From SFEL01 sp045603585 (GTDB lineage Bacteria; Bacillota; Clostridia; Christensenellales; CAG-138): DNA of 50,399 bases. Location: positions 1-50,399 of the forward strand of contig JAZUMK010000050.1 of the NCBI GenBank assembly GCA_045603585.1, given 5' to 3'. The notes beneath the pieces are model-generated. The model did not search any database. It was given only the letters and a program-made list of their open reading frames with translations, and was not told the DNA's origin. A program made the translations under genes and the position numbers. Below are positions 8,790 through 17,599 of the stretch, piece by piece (positions within the stretch are counted from its first letter, which is position 1; every line of letters starts with the position of its first letter).

Positions 8790-9359
8790 TCAGCTTTCCG
8801 GCGTGGGGGAGGGCAGCAGGGAGTAATCCGGGGTAGGCAGAGGCTGCTCCTCAGGTGCGTTCATAAGCAGCAGCATATCGCTTATGTACCAGCGGCCGTC
8901 CGTCTTGGTGAGCTTTACATTATACAGGGCGGCAGGCCATTCCGGCAGCACCGCGCCTTCGGGGGTGCCTTCGTTGGGGGTGCCGGATACCGACAGCATC
9001 TTTTCGTATACCTTTACGGTGGCGGTCCTGTGCCAGGGCAGGGCAAAGAGGCTCTTTATCTCCAGCTTGTAGATAAAGTTTGTAACCTTGAAATCCGCAT
9101 ACGTCCCATCATACAGGGCAGGATCCTTGGCTACAAATTCCTCTGAAAAGTACTCGGTGAGGGCGGTTATCTCGCCCCCCTGCAGCACGTATTCCGCCCG
9201 CAGCTCCAGGCCCTCGGTTACCAGTATGTAGATATTGCTGATGTGCATGGCGGTCACAAAGGCGCCAAGACACAGCACTATAACCAGCGCAACGCTGAGC
9301 AGCGTCCGCAGCATATACCATATGGATCGCCTTGCAATGGCGTATTGATTGCGGGACAT
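8790..9359 (-). CDS. single-pass membrane protein of unknown function
   Basis: The protein has 189 aa. The start at 9359 is preferred because GAGGA lies 8 bases before it; an in-frame ATG 21 bases upstream has no ribosome binding site. One membrane helix at about residues 15-40 (LLSVALVIVLCLGAFVTAMHI) is followed by an extracellular domain. That domain looks like a small NTF2/DUF4440-like fold used in secreted helper proteins (ALTEYFSEEFV ... TATVKVYEKML ... LYNVKLTKTDGRWYISDMLL), by pattern only. It ends in a proline-rich tail. It is flanked by repeat blocks on both sides and has no operon partners. Confidence 0.7.
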   Translation of the reverse strand: MSRNQYAIARRSIWYMLRTLLSVALVIVLCLGAFVTAMHISNIYILVTEGLELRAEYVLQGGEITALTEYFSEEFVAKDPALYDGTYADFKVTNFIYKLEIKSLFALPWHRTATVKVYEKMLSVSGTPNEGTPEGAVLPEWPAALYNVKLTKTDGRWYISDMLLLMNAPEEQPLPTPDYSLLPSPTPES

Positions 9360-9439
9360 GGCTTGTTCCTCATTTCGCATAGGTTTACTTATTTATCATA
9401 GCATATTGGGCATTGGGAAGCAAATGAACAGATTGTTAT

Positions 9440-9609
9440 TATCTATACCCACCCACCGCCCTCGTCGTCGCGGATTCCGCCTGCTCGCGGCCATATCCAC
9501 AAGGGACATGCCCTCTCGCTCACTCCATCGCTCCTCCTCTCCGCTCAAAATCGTCGCTTCGCTTTGGATTTTGTGCAGGCTCTTACGGAAAAGCGGTATG
9601 CACTATCCA
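9440..9609 (+). repeat. left arm of 170-bp inverted repeat
   Basis: It pairs with 10019-10189 on the opposite strand with only a handful of differences over about 165 bases. The outer end is an R4 tail (TATCTA, then C-rich) and the inner end an R4 head (GCACTATCCA). About 120 bases of extra sequence replace the R4 stem between them. Confidence 0.9.
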
Positions 9610-10018
9610 AGCTGCGACGGCAATCCGTTCTCTGTGGAATACGTGAGGAAAATGGATAAGGGATTATTTTACTGCCCCGCCCGCTATCCTTTTAAGGTAT
9701 CTTCGCCCAAAGGCGAAGACGGATTGGGGTTAGACAAACACCGATTCACCCAATACAGCCCCAAGGCTAAAATTCTATGCTGTCGACAGCGCGTTCCGCT
9801 TCTCCCTGCGGGAGAAGCTTCTTTGAAGGGCGGCGGGTCGGGTATAGATAATAAAAACCGCCTGCATTTTCTCCAACCGCAGGAGAACGGATTGCCACGG
9901 CAACCTGCGGGCTGGCTCGCAATGACAGCAGCGGGGGTGAGCCGCACTATCGGGGCAGGAGAACATTGCTGCCATGGCGGGCGATCACTGATCGCCCCTA
10001 AAGGCTTTCCACTGAATA

Positions 10019-10189
10019 TGGATAGTGCACACCGCTTTTCCGTAAGAGCCCGCACAAAATCCAAAGCGAAGCGACGATTTTGAGCGGAGAGGAGGAGCGA
10101 TGGAGTGAGCGAGAGGGCATGTCCCTTGTGGATATGGCCGCGAGCAAGCGGAATCCGCGACGACGAGGGCGGCGGGCGGGATTAGATAA
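10019..10189 (-). repeat. right arm of 170-bp inverted repeat
   Basis: This is the reverse complement of 9440-9609. It reads GATAGTGCACACCGC, then TTTTCCGTAAG, the 120-base insert, and the R4 tail GGGCGGGATTAGATAA. A truncated copy of the insert is at about 25905-25945 and a shorter trace at about 43210. Confidence 0.9.
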
Positions 10190-10242
10190 ATCCACCTCTT
10201 CACTATTCACTATTACCTATAACTTATACTCTCCCCCTCCGC

Positions 10243-10271
10243 TTGAATGTGCAGGCCATGTGTGGTAAAAT
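10243..10271 (+). promoter_or_regulatory. sigma-A promoter of tyrS
   Basis: TTGAAT and TAAAAT are separated by exactly 17 bases. The expected transcript start near 10278 leaves only about 34 bases of leader, too short for a T-box. Confidence 0.75.
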
Positions 10272-10311
10272 CCAATTAACTATGAAAACGGCAAACAAAG
10301 GAGTAAATACC

Positions 10312-11538
10312 ATGAAGAACGTATACGATGTGCTGGCGGAAAGAGGCTTTCTCAAGCAGTGTTCCCATCCCGAGGAACTCAAAGAGCTGCTGGGCAAGGA
10401 AAAGGTAGCCTTTTATATCGGCTTTGACCCCACTGCGGACAGTCTGCATATCGGACACTACGTTGCCCTGATGACCATGGCCCACATGCAGCGTGCGGGT
10501 CATCTGCCCATCGTGCTGCTGGGCGGCGGCACCGCCGTTATAGGCGATCCCTCCGGCAAGAGCGATATGCGCCGCATGATGACCATGGAAGAGATAGACC
10601 ACAACGCCTCCTGCTTCCAGAAGCAGATGAGCAGGCTTATAGATTTTAGTGAGGGCAAGGCCATCGTTGCCAACAACGCAGACTGGCTCCGCCCCCTCAA
10701 TTACCTTGACTTCATGCGTGATATCGGCGTGCATTTCTCCGTAAACCGCATGCTCACCTTCGAATGCTACAAGCAGCGCATGGAAAAGGGCCTCACCTTC
10801 TTTGAGATGGGCTATATGCTGATGCAGAGCTACGACTTCCTGGAGCTGAACAGGCGGCATAACTGCGTGCTGCAGATGGGCGGCGACGACCAGTGGAGCA
10901 ATATGCTGGGCGGCGTGGAGCTTATCCGCAAGAAGGATCAGAAGCCCGCATACTGCCTTACCACCAGCCTGCTCACCACCAGCGAAGGCAAGAAGATGGG
11001 CAAGACCGAAAAGGGCGCACTGTGGCTGGATGCGACCAAGACCAGCGTTTACGATTTCTATCAGTACTGGCGCAATGTTGACGACGCAGACGTTGAAAAG
11101 TGCCTGAGCCTGCTGACCTTTATCCCCATGGAAGAGGTAAAGGCCCTGTGCGCAGAGGGCGGCGCAGCCCTCAACAACGCCAAGAAGGTGCTGGCATTTG
11201 CCCTTACCGAGCAGGTTCATGGCACTGAAGAAGCCGAAAAGGCAAAGGCCGCAGCAGAGGCTCTCTTCGGCGGCGGCGGAGATATATCCAACATGCCCAC
11301 CGTAGCCCTCACCGCTGAGGACATTGAGGCCACCGGCCTTCGCGTTACCGACCTTCTGGTAATGGGCAAGCTGGCAAAGAGCAAATCCGATGCCCGCAGG
11401 CTCATAGAGTCCGGCTCTGTTCAGGCGGACGATGTAAAGGTAGAGGATGTATACGCTGCAATAGATGAAAGCAAGCTTGCCGACGGCGTAATCCTCATGA
11501 AGGGCAAGAAGGGCTTTGTTCGCGTAGTTCGGGCATAA
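10312..11538 (+). CDS. tyrS: tyrosyl-tRNA synthetase
   Basis: This class I synthetase charges tRNA-Tyr. The start at 10312 follows AAAGGAG; earlier in-frame ATGs lie within the promoter. Motifs are HIGH at residues 46-49 (DSLHIGHY), the tyrosine-binding region (VLLGGGTAVIGDPSGKS), and GGDDQWSNM. The KMSKS-class loop is KKMGKT at about 227-232. A C-terminal S4 RNA-binding domain spans about 340-400 (LLVMGKLAKSKSDARRLIESGSVQADD). At 408 aa it is full length. Its stop overlaps the yigZ start (TAATG), so the two are translationally coupled. Confidence 0.97.
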   Translation: MKNVYDVLAERGFLKQCSHPEELKELLGKEKVAFYIGFDPTADSLHIGHYVALMTMAHMQRAGHLPIVLLGGGTAVIGDPSGKSDMRRMMTMEEIDHNASCFQKQMSRLIDFSEGKAIVANNADWLRPLNYLDFMRDIGVHFSVNRMLTFECYKQRMEKGLTFFEMGYMLMQSYDFLELNRRHNCVLQMGGDDQWSNMLGGVELIRKKDQKPAYCLTTSLLTTSEGKKMGKTEKGALWLDATKTSVYDFYQYWRNVDDADVEKCLSLLTFIPMEEVKALCAEGGAALNNAKKVLAFALTEQVHGTEEAEKAKAAAEALFGGGGDISNMPTVALTAEDIEATGLRVTDLLVMGKLAKSKSDARRLIESGSVQADDVKVEDVYAAIDESKLADGVILMKGKKGFVRVVRA

Positions 11539-12167
11539 TGACAGGCTACCGCTCAGTGGATAAAAGCTCCGAAACGGAGTACATAATCAACCGCTCAAGG
11601 TTTATAGGACGCTGCTTCCCCGTCACAAGCGAGGAGGCAGCCCTTTCCCTGCTTGGGGATATCCGCAAAAAGCACTGGGACGCCACACATAACTGCTTTG
11701 CCTACCGCATAGGCGAGACCGCTTCCATCGCCCGCTTTTCAGATGACGGCGAGCCGGGAGGCACCGCAGGCATGCCCATAATGGACGTGCTGCGCTCCAA
11801 GGAGCTGACAGACGTGCTGGTGGTGGTCACCCGCTATTTCGGCGGGGTGCTGCTGGGGGCGGGCGGCCTTGTGAGGGCCTATTCCAGAAGCGCCGCAGAT
11901 GCCGTAAGCGAAGCCGGCATAGTGTCATACATTCCCGCAAAGCAGCTGAGCGTATCCATGGATTATTCCCGCTATGGGGCAATGGAGCAGTATATCCGCG
12001 CCGCAGTGCAGGTGGATGATGTGGAGTTTATGGAAAACGTAACCATGAAGGTAACGGTGGCGGAGGAAAAGCTTCCCACCTTCATCAGGGACATTACCGA
12101 GCGCAGCGACGGCCGATGCATTCCCCAAATAACCGGCGAAAGTTACCTGCGTATTAAGGAAATTTAA
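11538..12167 (+). CDS. yigZ: YigZ/IMPACT family protein
   Basis: This is a member of the UPF0029/IMPACT family, conserved in bacteria and eukaryotes; eukaryotic IMPACT regulates the GCN2 kinase, while the bacterial role is unsettled. The N-terminal domain has the family signature KSRFIG-like NRSRFIGRC, HWDATHNCFAYRIG, SDDGEPGGTAGMP and VTRYFGG(V)LLGAGGLVRAY. A C-terminal DUF1949 alpha/beta domain follows (about residues 135-209). It overlaps tyrS by one base in a TAATG arrangement and is followed by a terminator. Confidence 0.93.
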   Translation: MTGYRSVDKSSETEYIINRSRFIGRCFPVTSEEAALSLLGDIRKKHWDATHNCFAYRIGETASIARFSDDGEPGGTAGMPIMDVLRSKELTDVLVVVTRYFGGVLLGAGGLVRAYSRSAADAVSEAGIVSYIPAKQLSVSMDYSRYGAMEQYIRAAVQVDDVEFMENVTMKVTVAEEKLPTFIRDITERSDGRCIPQITGESYLRIKEI

Positions 12168-12211
12168 ATTTTCCCGGCGGATACTGGCGCAAAAACATAT
12201 TGTATTATATA

Positions 12212-12247
12212 ATCAGAATGACGCGATATGCTCATTCTGATTTTTTT
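12212..12247 (+). terminator. terminator of the tyrS-yigZ operon
   Basis: A perfect 10-bp stem ATCAGAATGA / TCATTCTGAT with a 10-base loop is followed by a T-run. A TATAAT sequence at 12208-12213 overlaps its left edge and could serve the next gene, but no good -35 is present. Confidence 0.9.
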
Positions 12248-12293
12248 ATCCGAACAGGGCATCCTCAGGAACAGATTAGGAGCTGAATCATCT

Positions 12294-13916
12294 ATGCTTA
12301 AAAGGATAATCCCCTTTGTATTGGCTCTGGCCATGATATTTCCCATGGGAGCGGCAAACGCTTCCTCCTCCGCCTCCGCCGCAATAGTGCCGGTATCCAT
12401 GAGCACCGCAGGCGAGGGCACCATATCCGTTACTCTGACAAACGAAAACCAGGCGGCAGAGGACGGCACAGGCACCCCCCTTACCGACATAGTGATATTC
12501 TCCCCCCTGTATCCCGAAATGTATTTCGGCTCAGAGGGCGTTTCGGTTGCGCCGGGACAGAGTCAGGCTTTTTCCTGCACATATTTCTTCACCGAGGAAA
12601 TGCTGGATACCGATGTGCCCCTTTCCGTCAGCTGGATAGACGGGGACAACGCCAAGAGCAAGGACCTTTCCGTAAAGGTGCAGCGCACCAAGGCCACCTC
12701 GGTTTCCATCACCCGGGTCGCCAGCACCAAGCAGGCCTCCCCCGGCGAGGAGATAACCCTCACCTATACCGTATCCAATACCGGCATGACCCCCATCACC
12801 CTTACCTCCATTGTGGACAGGGCAATAGGCGGCAAGTCCTCCATACTTAAAGAAAGCACCCTCATCGAAGGGGGCGGCAAGCAGGACTTCCAGTATGTAT
12901 ACAAGATGGGCCGCAACACCGTGGAATCCGCTCCCGTCATAACCTACAAGGACGAGGCCACCGGCGAGGAGATGACCGCAGAGGCATCCCCCATCACCCT
13001 TGGCATGGTAAGCTCCAAGATATCCGTTGAGGTGCTTCAGGGCGAAGCCAGCGCAAGCGGCGTCATGTTCACCCTTAACCTTACCAACAACGGCAATCAG
13101 CGCATCAGCGGCATAGTCATCACGGACGATCTGGGCAACAGGGTAAACCCCGAAGCCTTTGCCCTTGCGGTAGGCGAAAGCCGCCAGATCACCTACAACG
13201 TGCTTACGGATACCGAAAGGTACGTGCTGTTCAATATCTCCGGCGAAACCTCCTCCGGCGACGATTACGAGGACAAAACCAAGAGCTACGTTGTGCGTAA
13301 GTACATCGACCCCAGCCTCCTTGGGATACAGCTTACCGCCGCCGTGACCGAGACCCTCAACTCCGCAGGCTCCGTGGAGCTGAAGTTTGATATCAACAAC
13401 ACCGGCACCATGGAAATGAAGGACCTTGTCATTTCCGAAGTGACCACCGAAATAGCGGAGGACGGAACCGAGCAGCCCAAGCTCACCGAGCTTTACCGCA
13501 CAGACACCGTCCCCACCGGCACCTTCTCTGTGCCTGTTACCCTGTATGTGGGCCAGCCCCGTGACCTTTCCTTCCTTGTGGAGATGAAGGACCCCGCCGG
13601 CAACCCATACAGCTACAATACCTACGTTACCGCCGATTACCTGGGCGTGGGCAATGTTGAGGAGACCCCTCAGGCTCAGCAGAGCGCCATCAATACATTG
13701 GGCGCATCTGTGGGCGATTCCATCAACAAGGCCCTCACCATCGCCCTGATAGTGCTGGGCGTGCTGGTTGTAATATCCGTTGCCGCCATGATAATACTTT
13801 CCGCCCTTGAAAAAAAGCAGCGCCGTGAGGCCGCCCGCAGGCGTGCCGCCAAGGAGCGCCGGGCAAGGCTGGAGCAGGATATGGCAAGGGAGAACGCCGC
13901 AAGAAGGCGGAGGTAA
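12294..13916 (+). CDS. secreted, C-terminally anchored COG1361/CARDB-type surface protein
   Basis: A signal peptide (MLKRIIPFVLALAMIFPMGAA) is followed by about 470 residues of beta-rich sequence. It is organised as repeated Ig-like units of the CARDB/COG1361 kind (TSVSITRVASTKQASPGEEI, TYTVSNTGMTPITLTSI, FTLNLTNNGNQRISGIVI, ELKFDINNTGTMEMKDLVI). A C-terminal membrane helix (about residues 478-505) is followed by an arginine-rich cytoplasmic tail with coiled-coil character (KKQRREAARRRAAKERR). It would display a stalk of Ig domains outside the cell. The start is set by AGGAG at 12278; the ligand is unknown. A 300-400-base repeat block follows, beginning with an R1 hairpin 14 bases after the stop. 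Confidence 0.8.
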   Translation: MLKRIIPFVLALAMIFPMGAANASSSASAAIVPVSMSTAGEGTISVTLTNENQAAEDGTGTPLTDIVIFSPLYPEMYFGSEGVSVAPGQSQAFSCTYFFTEEMLDTDVPLSVSWIDGDNAKSKDLSVKVQRTKATSVSITRVASTKQASPGEEITLTYTVSNTGMTPITLTSIVDRAIGGKSSILKESTLIEGGGKQDFQYVYKMGRNTVESAPVITYKDEATGEEMTAEASPITLGMVSSKISVEVLQGEASASGVMFTLNLTNNGNQRISGIVITDDLGNRVNPEAFALAVGESRQITYNVLTDTERYVLFNISGETSSGDDYEDKTKSYVVRKYIDPSLLGIQLTAAVTETLNSAGSVELKFDINNTGTMEMKDLVISEVTTEIAEDGTEQPKLTELYRTDTVPTGTFSVPVTLYVGQPRDLSFLVEMKDPAGNPYSYNTYVTADYLGVGNVEETPQAQQSAINTLGASVGDSINKALTIALIVLGVLVVISVAAMIILSALEKKQRREAARRRAAKERRARLEQDMARENAARRRR

Positions 13917-13930
13917 AGTTGGGATAGTAT

Positions 13931-13977
13931 CTTCTTTTTCTCTTTCTTTTCACGAGAAAAGAAAGAGAAAAAAGAAG
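13931..13977. repeat. R1 polypyrimidine/polypurine hairpin
   Basis: Arms of about 21 bp, one pyrimidine-only and one purine-only, separated by a 4-base loop. It lies 14 bases after the surface-protein stop codon and leads into the terminator at 13993. Confidence 0.85.
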
Positions 13978-13992
13978 CAAAAAGAGAAAGAA

Positions 13993-14030
13993 AAGCGAAA
14001 GGGAAAGAGATATTGACCTTTCGCTTTTTT
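13993..14030 (+). terminator. R1-associated intrinsic terminator
   Basis: Stem AAGCGAAAGG / CCTTTCGCTT with a 14-base loop, then TTTTTT. Identical stem to 5172, 17562 and 25317. Confidence 0.85.
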
Positions 14031-14226
14031 CTATGTGAATGTAGGGGCGATCAGTGATCGCCCACCCCAGCCGCATTACCCTCCCGGCAGCGGCAGCGCA
14101 TCCATTTCGCCGCAAGGCGAAATTACATTGAAAGGGTGGTCGGGCGGGTATAGATAAATCCACCTCTTCACTCTTCACTATTACTTATAACTTCCCCTGC
14201 GGGCGGGTTTGGATATTTCCCACCAC
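14031..14226. repeat. intergenic repeat block (R2, R4, R5)
   Basis: An R2 palindrome at 14040-14063, an R4 copy at about 14104-14156 (stem TTTCGCC / GGCGAAA, tail AAAGGGTGGTCGGGCGGGTA) and an R5 copy at 14158-14193. No gene is seen. Confidence 0.8.
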
Positions 14227-14255
14227 TTGACAATTATTCACAGCGCGGTTACGCT
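14227..14255 (+). promoter_or_regulatory. possible promoter of the aldolase gene
   Basis: A perfect TTGACA is followed after 17 bases by TACGCT, a poor -10. It is the best candidate between the repeat block and the start at 14320. Confidence 0.4.
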
Positions 14256-14319
14256 GATAGATAAGGCATATCTTAATGGAATTTCAATCTTTCACCGCAC
14301 ATTTGGAGGAAAACATAAT

Positions 14320-15102
14320 ATGAAAAACGAATTTATAAGAAAAATAGCACAGGGCAGGCGCTGCGTGGGCACTTTTTCCCATATAGCATCCGAAACCGCA
14401 ATTGAGGGGCTGGCATACGCAGGGCTGGACTTTGTAATAATAGACGGAGAGCATGGCACAGCCGGCGCGGAAACCGTACAGAAAATGGCCCGGGCCGCAA
14501 AGCTTCACGGCATGACCCCCTTTGCCCGCACAAGGGACAGCAGCAGAGGCGCAGTGCTGTCCATGCTGGAGGCGGGAGTGCATGGCCTGGTCGTGCCTCA
14601 GATAAACACGGTGGAGGAAGTGCGCGCCCTTGTGGAGAATACCAGATATTTCCCCCAGGGCAGCAGAGGGGTATTCCTTGGCAGCAACGGCGGCTACGGC
14701 TTTGCGGACTTTGCCCTGCAGGGCTTGCAGAATTACTTTGACGTATGCAATAAGGAGACCCTTGTATTCCCCCAGTGCGAAACAAAGGGCTGCCTTGAAA
14801 ACATAGAGGAGATAGCCGCCCTGCCCGGCGTGGACGGCATATTCATAGGGCCTTACGATCTGAGCGTTGCGCTGGGCATACCCGGCGGCTTTGCTGATCC
14901 TGCCTTCGGGGAGGCGGTGGAGCGGGTGAAGGCCGCCGTCAAGAGGGCGGGCAAGCTGCTTATCATCTATACCACAAAGCCCGAGGAAGTATCCCGCTAC
15001 TTTGACCGGGGCTTTGAGGCGGTCGCGCTGAATGTGGATATTGCGCTGCTTATTTCCCTTGTGAAGGACACAGTGGAAAAGGCAAGGGGAGAATGGGCAT
15101 AG
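14320..15102 (+). CDS. HpcH/HpaI family aldolase
   Basis: This is a class II pyruvate aldolase of the HpcH/HpaI/GarL family, which cleaves or forms 2-keto-3-deoxy or 4-hydroxy-2-oxo acids using a divalent metal. The start follows TTGGAGGA. Conserved stretches are LDFVIIDGEHG (catalytic-site histidine after IDGEH), RTRDSS, GVHGLVVPQINTVEEV, FPQCETKG (the metal-binding glutamate region) and GIFIGPYDLSVALGIPG. At 260 aa it is full length. The exact substrate cannot be told; the neighbouring glycosidase suggests sugar-acid or carbohydrate breakdown, which is inference. Confidence 0.9.
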   Translation: MKNEFIRKIAQGRRCVGTFSHIASETAIEGLAYAGLDFVIIDGEHGTAGAETVQKMARAAKLHGMTPFARTRDSSRGAVLSMLEAGVHGLVVPQINTVEEVRALVENTRYFPQGSRGVFLGSNGGYGFADFALQGLQNYFDVCNKETLVFPQCETKGCLENIEEIAALPGVDGIFIGPYDLSVALGIPGGFADPAFGEAVERVKAAVKRAGKLLIIYTTKPEEVSRYFDRGFEAVALNVDIALLISLVKDTVEKARGEWA

Positions 15103-15160
15103 CCATACGGCGAACTAAATGTGACAATGTTGCGAAATGGAATGAAGAACGGAAGGATTT

Positions 15161-17041
15161 ATGCTAAAATCTATGAATATGATGAAGTTTGATTCCAGAA
15201 ACAGCAAATACAAGACCCCCTTCGGCGCGGTCACTCCCGGCACGCAGGTGCGCTTCTTTGCGGAAACAGACCGCAAGGACGTGGAAATATTCCTCAGGCT
15301 GTGGATAGACGACCATGAGGAGATAGTGCGCGGCTGCGCTGTGGAAAACGGCGTGGAATTTTACTATACCCCCGACCATACCGGCATAGTATGGTATTAC
15401 TTTGTGATATACGCCCCCGAGGGCTGCAAATATTACAGCGGTCATTGCGGCGGCGAGGGGTATATTTTTGACTATCCCCCCGAATCCTATCAGCTGACGG
15501 TGTACGATGCTTCCTTTGTGACCCCCGAGTGGTTCCGCAAGGGCGTGGCATATCAGATATTCCCGGACAGATTTTATCGCCCCGGTGAAATACTGGGTCT
15601 GGAGCGGCATAAGGCGCTGGGCCATGAGCTGACGGTGCATGAAAACTGGGAGGATGAGCCGGATTATCTTGCCCTGCCCGGAAGAAGGCATTATTCCCCG
15701 ACGGACTTTTTCGGCGGCAATCTTTGGGGCATTGCGGAAAAGCTGCCCTATATCGCCTCCCTTGGGGTAAACTGCATATACCTTAACCCCATAGTGCTGT
15801 CCGACTCCAACCACCGCTACAATACTGCGGACTACATGGAGGTGGATCCCATACTGGGCGGCGACGAGGCGCTGGATTACCTTGCAAAGAAGGCAAAGGA
15901 ATACGGCATACGGCTTATGCTGGACGGCGTATTTTCCCATACCGGCGACGACAGCGTGTATTTTGATAAATACAGCAAATTCGGCGGCGGTGCCTGCAGC
16001 GATCCCAATTCCCCATATAGGGATTGGTTCGCCTTCAAGGAATATCCAAAGAAGTACCGCAGCTGGTGGGGCTTTGAAACGCTGCCCGAGGTGGAGGAAA
16101 TGACCCCCTCCTATATGGACTTTGTGGGTCAGGTGCTGGACAGATACGCGCAAAGCGGCGTAACATCATGGCGCCTTGACGTGGCAGATGAGCTGCCCGA
16201 TGAATTTATACAGTTTATCCGCGCCCGCCTCAAGGCAAACGATCCCGACGGCGTGCTGCTGGGAGAGGTTTGGGAAGAGGCCTCCAACAAGCAGGCCTAC
16301 GGCCGCCGCCGCAAGTATGTGGACGGCCATGAGCTGGACTGCGTAATGGGCTACCCCTTCAGGGGAGCCATGATAGATTTCCTCCTTGAGCGGATGGATG
16401 CAGGCGCGCTGGCCCACTGGCTGCTGTGCCTTATGGAAAACTATCCCGAGCCCTTCTACTATGCCCATCTCAACCTTATGGGCAGCCACGACGAGGTTCG
16501 CCCGGTAACTGCCCTTGCGGGAGCCCCCAGAAGGGGAGAAATGCCCCGTGAGCAGCAGGCGGAGGTATCCTTTACCCCCGAAGAGATGGAATATGCCCGC
16601 AATAACTTTATGATGGCGGCGGCGGTGCAGTACACCATGCCCGGCGTGCCCTGCCTGTATTACGGCGACGAGGCCGGCCTCTGCGGCATGGCGGATCCCT
16701 TCAACAGGGGAACCTATCCCTGGGGCAGGGAGGATGCAGAGCTTGTAAAGTACTTCCAGACACTTGGTCAGCTGCGCCGCAGTCATGATGGCCTTACATC
16801 CCACGGCTGCGCCATGTGGGGCAAGGGGGACGTATTCGTACTTTGCCGCAAGGGAGTTATAACAATAGTAAACAGAGGCAAGAAGACCCGCGTTGTGCTG
16901 AATAAGGACGAATTTGCGGGAGATATGCAGGCGGAGCTTGAGGGCAGCTATAAGGATGTATTCACCGGATGCGTTTATACCGACATGACGGACACCCTGA
17001 TACTCCCCGCAGAAACCGCCATGATACTGGTCAGGGAATAA
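15161..17041 (+). CDS. GH13 alpha-glycosidase, neopullulanase/cyclomaltodextrinase type
   Basis: This enzyme hydrolyses alpha-glucan oligosaccharides. The N-terminal 130 residues form a CBM34-like beta domain, the mark of the GH13_20 subfamily. The (beta/alpha)8 catalytic barrel shows region I DGVFSHTG, region II WRLDVADEL with nucleophile D340, region III LLGEVW with acid/base E369, and region IV GSHDEVR with D444. No signal peptide is present, so it acts in the cytoplasm on imported maltodextrins. At 626 aa it fits the family. A zinc-ribbon membrane protein gene follows 28 bases later. Confidence 0.93.
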   Translation: MLKSMNMMKFDSRNSKYKTPFGAVTPGTQVRFFAETDRKDVEIFLRLWIDDHEEIVRGCAVENGVEFYYTPDHTGIVWYYFVIYAPEGCKYYSGHCGGEGYIFDYPPESYQLTVYDASFVTPEWFRKGVAYQIFPDRFYRPGEILGLERHKALGHELTVHENWEDEPDYLALPGRRHYSPTDFFGGNLWGIAEKLPYIASLGVNCIYLNPIVLSDSNHRYNTADYMEVDPILGGDEALDYLAKKAKEYGIRLMLDGVFSHTGDDSVYFDKYSKFGGGACSDPNSPYRDWFAFKEYPKKYRSWWGFETLPEVEEMTPSYMDFVGQVLDRYAQSGVTSWRLDVADELPDEFIQFIRARLKANDPDGVLLGEVWEEASNKQAYGRRRKYVDGHELDCVMGYPFRGAMIDFLLERMDAGALAHWLLCLMENYPEPFYYAHLNLMGSHDEVRPVTALAGAPRRGEMPREQQAEVSFTPEEMEYARNNFMMAAAVQYTMPGVPCLYYGDEAGLCGMADPFNRGTYPWGREDAELVKYFQTLGQLRRSHDGLTSHGCAMWGKGDVFVLCRKGVITIVNRGKKTRVVLNKDEFAGDMQAELEGSYKDVFTGCVYTDMTDTLILPAETAMILVRE

Positions 17042-17069
17042 AGCAAAAAAAGACAGAGGTGCGCAATAT

Positions 17070-17492
17070 ATGAACAGATGGCTTCAGGGAAGATACGGAT
17101 TTGACCAATTCAGCCGTACGCTTTTCATCGCCGCCCTTGGGGTATCCGTGCTGTCCTGGTTTTTCGGCAGGGCAGCGGCAGGGGTCTACTATGCCCTCAG
17201 GGGGGTCACCCTTGCGCTGATGGGCTTTGCCGCATTCCGCACCCTCAGCCGAAACTTTGCCGCCCGCCAGCAGGAGCTGGCCCGCTATCTAACCGTTGAG
17301 CGCAGGCTGCGGAACTGGTGGCAGAATCTGTCCATCCGCCGCAAAAACTACGTGAACCTCAGGCAGGATAAAAAGAACTACAAGTACCTTGCCTGCCCCC
17401 AGTGCATGCAGAAGCTGCGGGTGCCCAAGGGCAAGGGCCGCATACGGGTCACCTGCTCCAAGTGCGGAAACAGGTTCGAAGCCAAGAGTTAG
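17070..17492 (+). CDS. membrane protein with C-terminal zinc ribbon
   Basis: This 140-aa protein has two membrane helices at about residues 16-60 (LFIAALGVSVLSWFFG; YYALRGVTLALMGFAAF). A basic cytoplasmic linker follows. The C-terminus is a zinc ribbon with CPQC ... CSKCGNRF, like those in MJ0042-type and zinc-ribbon membrane proteins. The spacing to the glycosidase gene suggests cotranscription, but no functional link is evident. I know no assigned function. Confidence 0.8.
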   Translation: MNRWLQGRYGFDQFSRTLFIAALGVSVLSWFFGRAAAGVYYALRGVTLALMGFAAFRTLSRNFAARQQELARYLTVERRLRNWWQNLSIRRKNYVNLRQDKKNYKYLACPQCMQKLRVPKGKGRIRVTCSKCGNRFEAKS

Positions 17493-17499
17493 GGATCAT

Positions 17500-17546
17500 C
17501 TTCTTTTTCTCTTTCTTTTCACGGGAAAAGAAAGAGAAGAAAGAAG
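17500..17546. repeat. R1 polypyrimidine/polypurine hairpin
   Basis: Same layout as 13931-13977: it starts 7 bases after the stop codon and leads into the terminator at 17562. Confidence 0.85.
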
Positions 17547-17561
17547 CAAAAAGAGAAAGAA

Positions 17562-17599
17562 AAGCGAAAGGGAAAGAGATATTGACCTTTCGCTTTTTG
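17562..17599 (+). terminator. R1-associated intrinsic terminator
   Basis: Stem AAGCGAAAGG / CCTTTCGCTT and a T-run, closing the glycosidase/zinc-ribbon unit. Confidence 0.85.

Larger units (their letters stand above)
9360..10242. repeat. intergenic block bounded by a long inverted repeat
   Basis: This 880-base stretch has no convincing gene, though a long frame stays open across it. The two arms of a long inverted repeat (9440-9609 and 10019-10189) enclose about 410 bases. These hold a reversed R4 (about 9670-9725, stem TCTTCGCC), a forward R4 (about 9790-9850, stem CTTCTCC / GGAGAAG), an R3 (9889-9929) and an R2 palindrome (9978-10000). An R5 copy (10193-10228) follows the right arm. Confidence 0.85.

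Noticed and set aside
9349..10083. A 244-codon open frame on the plus strand
   Set aside because: It runs through the long inverted repeat and R2/R3/R4 copies, with no ribosome binding site or protein-like pattern. It is open because the repeats are palindromic and G+C-rich.
8408..10242. A CRISPR array
   Set aside because: The repeats are palindromic, of several families, in both orientations and at irregular spacing, and no cas genes are present.
12208..12213. A promoter for the surface-protein gene at TATAAT
   Set aside because: No acceptable -35 lies 16-19 bases upstream, and the sequence is part of the tyrS-yigZ terminator.
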